Shown in pieces: positions 5,241 to 7,559 of a DNA stretch of 7,559 bases (within the stretch, counting starts at the first letter, position 1; each line of letters begins with the position of its first letter). The position numbers and the translations under genes were made by a program. Origin of the DNA: Aquificota bacterium. Lineage in GTDB: Bacteria; Aquificota; Aquificia; Aquificales; Hydrogenothermaceae. Where the stretch lies: contig JAADEU010000044.1 in the NCBI GenBank assembly GCA_013153235.1, positions 1-7,559 of the forward strand. Reading direction: 5' to 3'. The notes under the pieces were generated by a model. That model had not been told where the DNA came from, made no database searches, and saw nothing but the letters and a program-made list of their open reading frames with translations.

Positions 5241-6317
5241 ATGAAAAAGAGTTGCAGGATTACCGTTCTGCCCGGTGATGGGATTGGACCTGAAATTATG
5301 GAATCTGCCATTGAGGTTCTGAAGGCAGTTTCACAGAAATACGGAATAAAATTTGAGTTTGAAGAGGCCCTTATTGGTGGGGCTGCAATTGATGCAACAG
5401 GAGACCCCCTCCCTGAAGAAACCCTCAAACTGGCCAAAGAAAGTGATGCCGTTCTCCTTGCTGCTGTTGGTGGGGAAAAGTGGGACAACCTTCCTACAGA
5501 CAAAAGGCCTGAAAAAGGTCTCCTGAGAATAAGAAAAGAGCTGGACCTTTTCGCAAATCTCAGGCCTGGAAAGGCATATACAGCACTCCTTGATGCATCT
5601 CCCCTTAAAGAAAACCTTATAAAAGGGGTTGACCTTCTGGTTATAAGGGAGCTCACAGGAGGTATATACTTTGGTGAGCCAAGGGGAATAGAAGAAAGAA
5701 ACGGGGAGAAGGTGGGCTACAACACCATGATTTACTACGAACACGAGATAGCCAGAATTGCAAGACTTGCCTTTGATATTGCAAGGAACAGAAGAAAGAA
5801 GGTAACAAGCGTTGACAAAGCAAATGTACTTGAGGTCTCAGCTGTATGGAGGGAAGTTGTCACCCAGGTACACGCAGATTATCAGGATATTGAGCTGGAG
5901 CATATGTACGTTGATAACTGTGCGATGCAGCTGGTTAGAAGACCTAAAGACTTTGACGTAATCGTAACAGGAAACCTCTTTGGTGATATTCTGTCTGACG
6001 AAGCCGGGGCACTCACAGGTTCACTGGGAATGCTCCCATCAGCATCCATCGGGGAAAGATACGCCCTGTACGAACCTGTACACGGTTCTGCACCGGACAT
6101 AGCAGGTCAGGGTATTGCAAACCCCATTGCAATGATTCTCTCTGCAGCTATGATGCTTGAGATAACATGTAAGCTCCCTGAGGCTGCAAGGGATATAGAA
6201 AAGGCTATAGGTTCTGTACTGGAAGACGGGTACAGAACGGGGGACATCTGGTCTCCAGGTACCAAGAAAGTAGGAACAAAGGAGATGACACAGGAAATAA
6301 TAAAACATATAATATAA
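5241..6317 (+). CDS. leuB: 3-isopropylmalate dehydrogenase
   Basis: A 358-residue enzyme that oxidises and decarboxylates 3-isopropylmalate to 2-oxoisocaproate with NAD+, the third step of leucine synthesis. It has GDGIGPE at 12-18 and the substrate arginines R98, R108 and R136 with Tyr143 in VIRELTGGIYFGEPRG. Catalytic Lys193 is in SVDKANVLE, and the metal-binding aspartates are D225, D249 and D253 (VDNCAM, GDILSDEA). The NAD site reads HGSAPDIAGQGIANP near 277-291. The R..ELDLFANLRP pattern is that of LeuB rather than isocitrate or tartrate dehydrogenase. AGGAGGT (5227-5233) lies 7 bases before ATG 5241. No other leu gene is visible, consistent with the dispersed biosynthetic genes of Aquificota. 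Confidence 0.96.
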   Translation: MKKSCRITVLPGDGIGPEIMESAIEVLKAVSQKYGIKFEFEEALIGGAAIDATGDPLPEETLKLAKESDAVLLAAVGGEKWDNLPTDKRPEKGLLRIRKELDLFANLRPGKAYTALLDASPLKENLIKGVDLLVIRELTGGIYFGEPRGIEERNGEKVGYNTMIYYEHEIARIARLAFDIARNRRKKVTSVDKANVLEVSAVWREVVTQVHADYQDIELEHMYVDNCAMQLVRRPKDFDVIVTGNLFGDILSDEAGALTGSLGMLPSASIGERYALYEPVHGSAPDIAGQGIANPIAMILSAAMMLEITCKLPEAARDIEKAIGSVLEDGYRTGDIWSPGTKKVGTKEMTQEIIKHII

Positions 6318-6321
6318 AATA

Positions 6322-7260
6322 ATGAGAATCACTATCGGCCTATTTCTGCTAACAGCTTTATACACATACGGTTATGAACCGGTTCAGCCTGTCCCTAAAG
6401 TGGTGGAATACGACAGGGACAAGGCTGAGCTGGGTAAACTCCTTTTCCATGACCCGATTCTTGCAAAGGATAACAGAACATCCTGCTATTACTGCCACGA
6501 CCTGTATCAGAAGTGCGGTACAGACCACAGGCCTGTATCAAAGGGTTTTCATGACAGAGAAGGTAAAGTAAACGCCCCCACCGTTTATAATGTCCGGTTT
6601 AATTTTCGTTTTTTCTGGGATGGCAGGGCAAAAACACTGAAAGAACAGATTTTAGGGCCTATTCAGAGCCCTGATGAGATGAATATGAGTCTGAAAGAGG
6701 TGGAGGACAGACTGAACCAGCATCCTGTATACAGAGAAAAATTTAAAGAAATCTACGGTGTTGACAGGATAACATTTGAGCTGGTTGCAGACGCTATCAT
6801 CGAGTTTGAAAAAGCGTTAATAACTCCAAACAGTAAGTTCGATAAATACTTAAGAGGTGAAGCCCAGCTAACAGAAGATGAGTTAGAGGGCTACAGGCTA
6901 TTTAAAAAACTGGGATGTATAAGCTGTCACAACGGGATAAACTTAGGGGGAAATTCATTTCAGAAAATAGGGGTGATAAAACCTTACCCCTGGCATCCCT
7001 CTTATCCTGACAGATACAGGATAACAGGTAATGAGTATGATAAAAATGTGTACAGGGTACCTACATTGAGAAATATAGATTGTACCTACCCTTACTTTCA
7101 CGACGGCAGTGTAAAAACCCTAGAAGAAGCAGTTCAGCTGATGGCTTACTATAACCTTGGATTCAGACTTCCCCAGGACGAACTGGACAAAATAATAGCA
7201 TTCTTAAAAACCCTTCGGGGGGAGCTGCCGGAAATACTCAAAAGTGAAGGTTTACAGTGA
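6322..7260 (+). CDS. Di-haem cytochrome c peroxidase (CcpA/MauG family), periplasmic
   Basis: A 312-residue exported protein predicted to reduce hydrogen peroxide using electrons from periplasmic c-type cytochromes. Residues 1-17 look like a short signal peptide. The N-terminal haem site is CYYCH (55-59) and the second is CISCH (199-203). Other family landmarks are His77 in VSKGFHDREG, NAPTVYN (84-90), FFWDGRA with Trp99, PIQSPDEM (113-120) with Glu119, PTLRN (247-251), PYFHDGS (257-263), and Met274 in AVQLMAYYNLG, the expected axial ligand of the high-potential haem. Two further cysteines, C65 and C254, are extra. This is a complete bacterial-type peroxidase; the ligand roles are inferred from the family. 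ATG 6322 is 4 bases after the leuB stop and has no clear ribosome site. Its TGA overlaps the next start. Confidence 0.93.
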   Translation: MRITIGLFLLTALYTYGYEPVQPVPKVVEYDRDKAELGKLLFHDPILAKDNRTSCYYCHDLYQKCGTDHRPVSKGFHDREGKVNAPTVYNVRFNFRFFWDGRAKTLKEQILGPIQSPDEMNMSLKEVEDRLNQHPVYREKFKEIYGVDRITFELVADAIIEFEKALITPNSKFDKYLRGEAQLTEDELEGYRLFKKLGCISCHNGINLGGNSFQKIGVIKPYPWHPSYPDRYRITGNEYDKNVYRVPTLRNIDCTYPYFHDGSVKTLEEAVQLMAYYNLGFRLPQDELDKIIAFLKTLRGELPEILKSEGLQ

Positions 7261-7559
7261 AAAAACTGTACATAGTAATTGCTCTTGCTATATTTGTAAC
7301 ACTCGGGCTGGTTATATTTAACCAGTTCACAAAGGAGTTTTTACAGAAATCTGCAGAAACCCTAGATATTGTTAAAGATATAGAGAAATATGAATATAAG
7401 CTAGACAGTGATGTTTTAAAGAGTAGCTTTTACCTTTATTATAACTACGACGAGCTTTACAGATCGATTTCTGAGATCGAAAAGAATATCTTGAAACTTA
7501 AAAATGAACATCTCAATCACTTTTCCCACAGGGAATCAAGAAAAATCCTTTATGAGTAT
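7257..7559 (+). CDS. Membrane sensor protein with DAHL-like domain, N-terminal part (3' end outside window)
   Basis: GTG 7257 overlaps the peroxidase stop as GTGA. The ribosome site GAAGG (7246-7250) lies 6 bases upstream. The frame stays open for 101 codons to the window edge. Residues 1-3 are M-K-K, then a hydrophobic anchor at about 4-21, so the following region is probably periplasmic. Residues 45-82 contain KLDSDVL (48-54) and NYDELYRSI (63-71). This pattern, an 'l..dvL' helix then 'NYD.L' and a regularly charged helix, resembles the all-helical DAHL sensor domain found in front of histidine kinases or other signalling outputs. The output domain lies beyond the window, so whether this is a kinase, a cyclase or a chemoreceptor cannot be said. 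The coding call is firm; the domain call is moderate. Confidence 0.7.
   Translation, partial: MKKLYIVIALAIFVTLGLVIFNQFTKEFLQKSAETLDIVKDIEKYEYKLDSDVLKSSFYLYYNYDELYRSISEIEKNILKLKNEHLNHFSHRESRKILYEY

Noticed and set aside
5000..5656. Long minus-strand frame of 218 codons across the nadC-leuB junction
   Set aside because: It is Ser/Arg/Pro-rich with no motif, and lies opposite two well-conserved genes; it is a shadow of their codon use.
6039..6365. Minus-strand frame of 108 codons over the leuB-peroxidase junction
   Set aside because: No ribosome site or recognisable motif, and it is antisense to the intact LeuB C-terminus.

Overview
The window looks like a chromosomal segment of a thermophilic bacterium, probably of the Aquificota and most likely near Persephonella or Sulfurihydrogenibium (Hydrogenothermaceae). 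This is inference from three things: strong use of AGA/AGG for Arg and ATA for Ile, tightly packed genes with short gaps, and operons that mix unrelated housekeeping functions, as known from Aquifex. No insertion sequence, phage gene, CRISPR array, tRNA or rRNA was seen.

Layout. (1) 1-371 is the 3' end of a gene for a thioredoxin-fold-like protein that appears to lack the CxxC active site; a hairpin follows it at 372-397. (2) 438-1820 encodes a sigma-54 activator of the NtrC class. It starts at TTG and its receiver-like N-terminal domain has lost the phosphorylation residues. (3) A candidate promoter at 1825-1852 precedes ylxP (DUF503), rbfA (30S maturation) and sppA (membrane signal peptide peptidase), which form a compact ribosome/membrane operon. 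(4) A hairpin at 3314-3336 separates sppA from an A-type Fe-S carrier gene (IscA/ErpA, 3371-3712), which ends in a strong intrinsic terminator at 3746-3777. (5) On the minus strand, 3714-3851 encodes a 45-residue membrane protein with a Cys-rich tail, resembling the FeoB-associated family. It is short and easily missed, and the iscA terminator lies inside its coding sequence. (6) From 3958 to the window end runs a same-strand set with gaps of 8, 15 and 4 bases and a final 4-base overlap: hemJ (haem synthesis), nadC (NAD synthesis), leuB (leucine synthesis), a secreted di-haem cytochrome c peroxidase, and the 5' end of a membrane sensor with a DAHL-like domain.

How they fit together. The middle of the window has an iron/haem/redox flavour: an Fe-S carrier, a possible iron-transport accessory protein, a protoporphyrinogen oxidase and a di-haem peroxidase. 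NAD and leucine synthesis genes sit in the same transcription unit. The sigma-54 activator has no kinase gene beside it, and no convincing -24/-12 promoter was seen in the window, so its targets are probably elsewhere.

Nothing here is a clear new multi-gene system. The items most worth a second look are the terminator embedded in the tiny antisense gene, the phospho-dead receiver of the sigma-54 activator, and the peroxidase/sensor overlap at the end of the operon.
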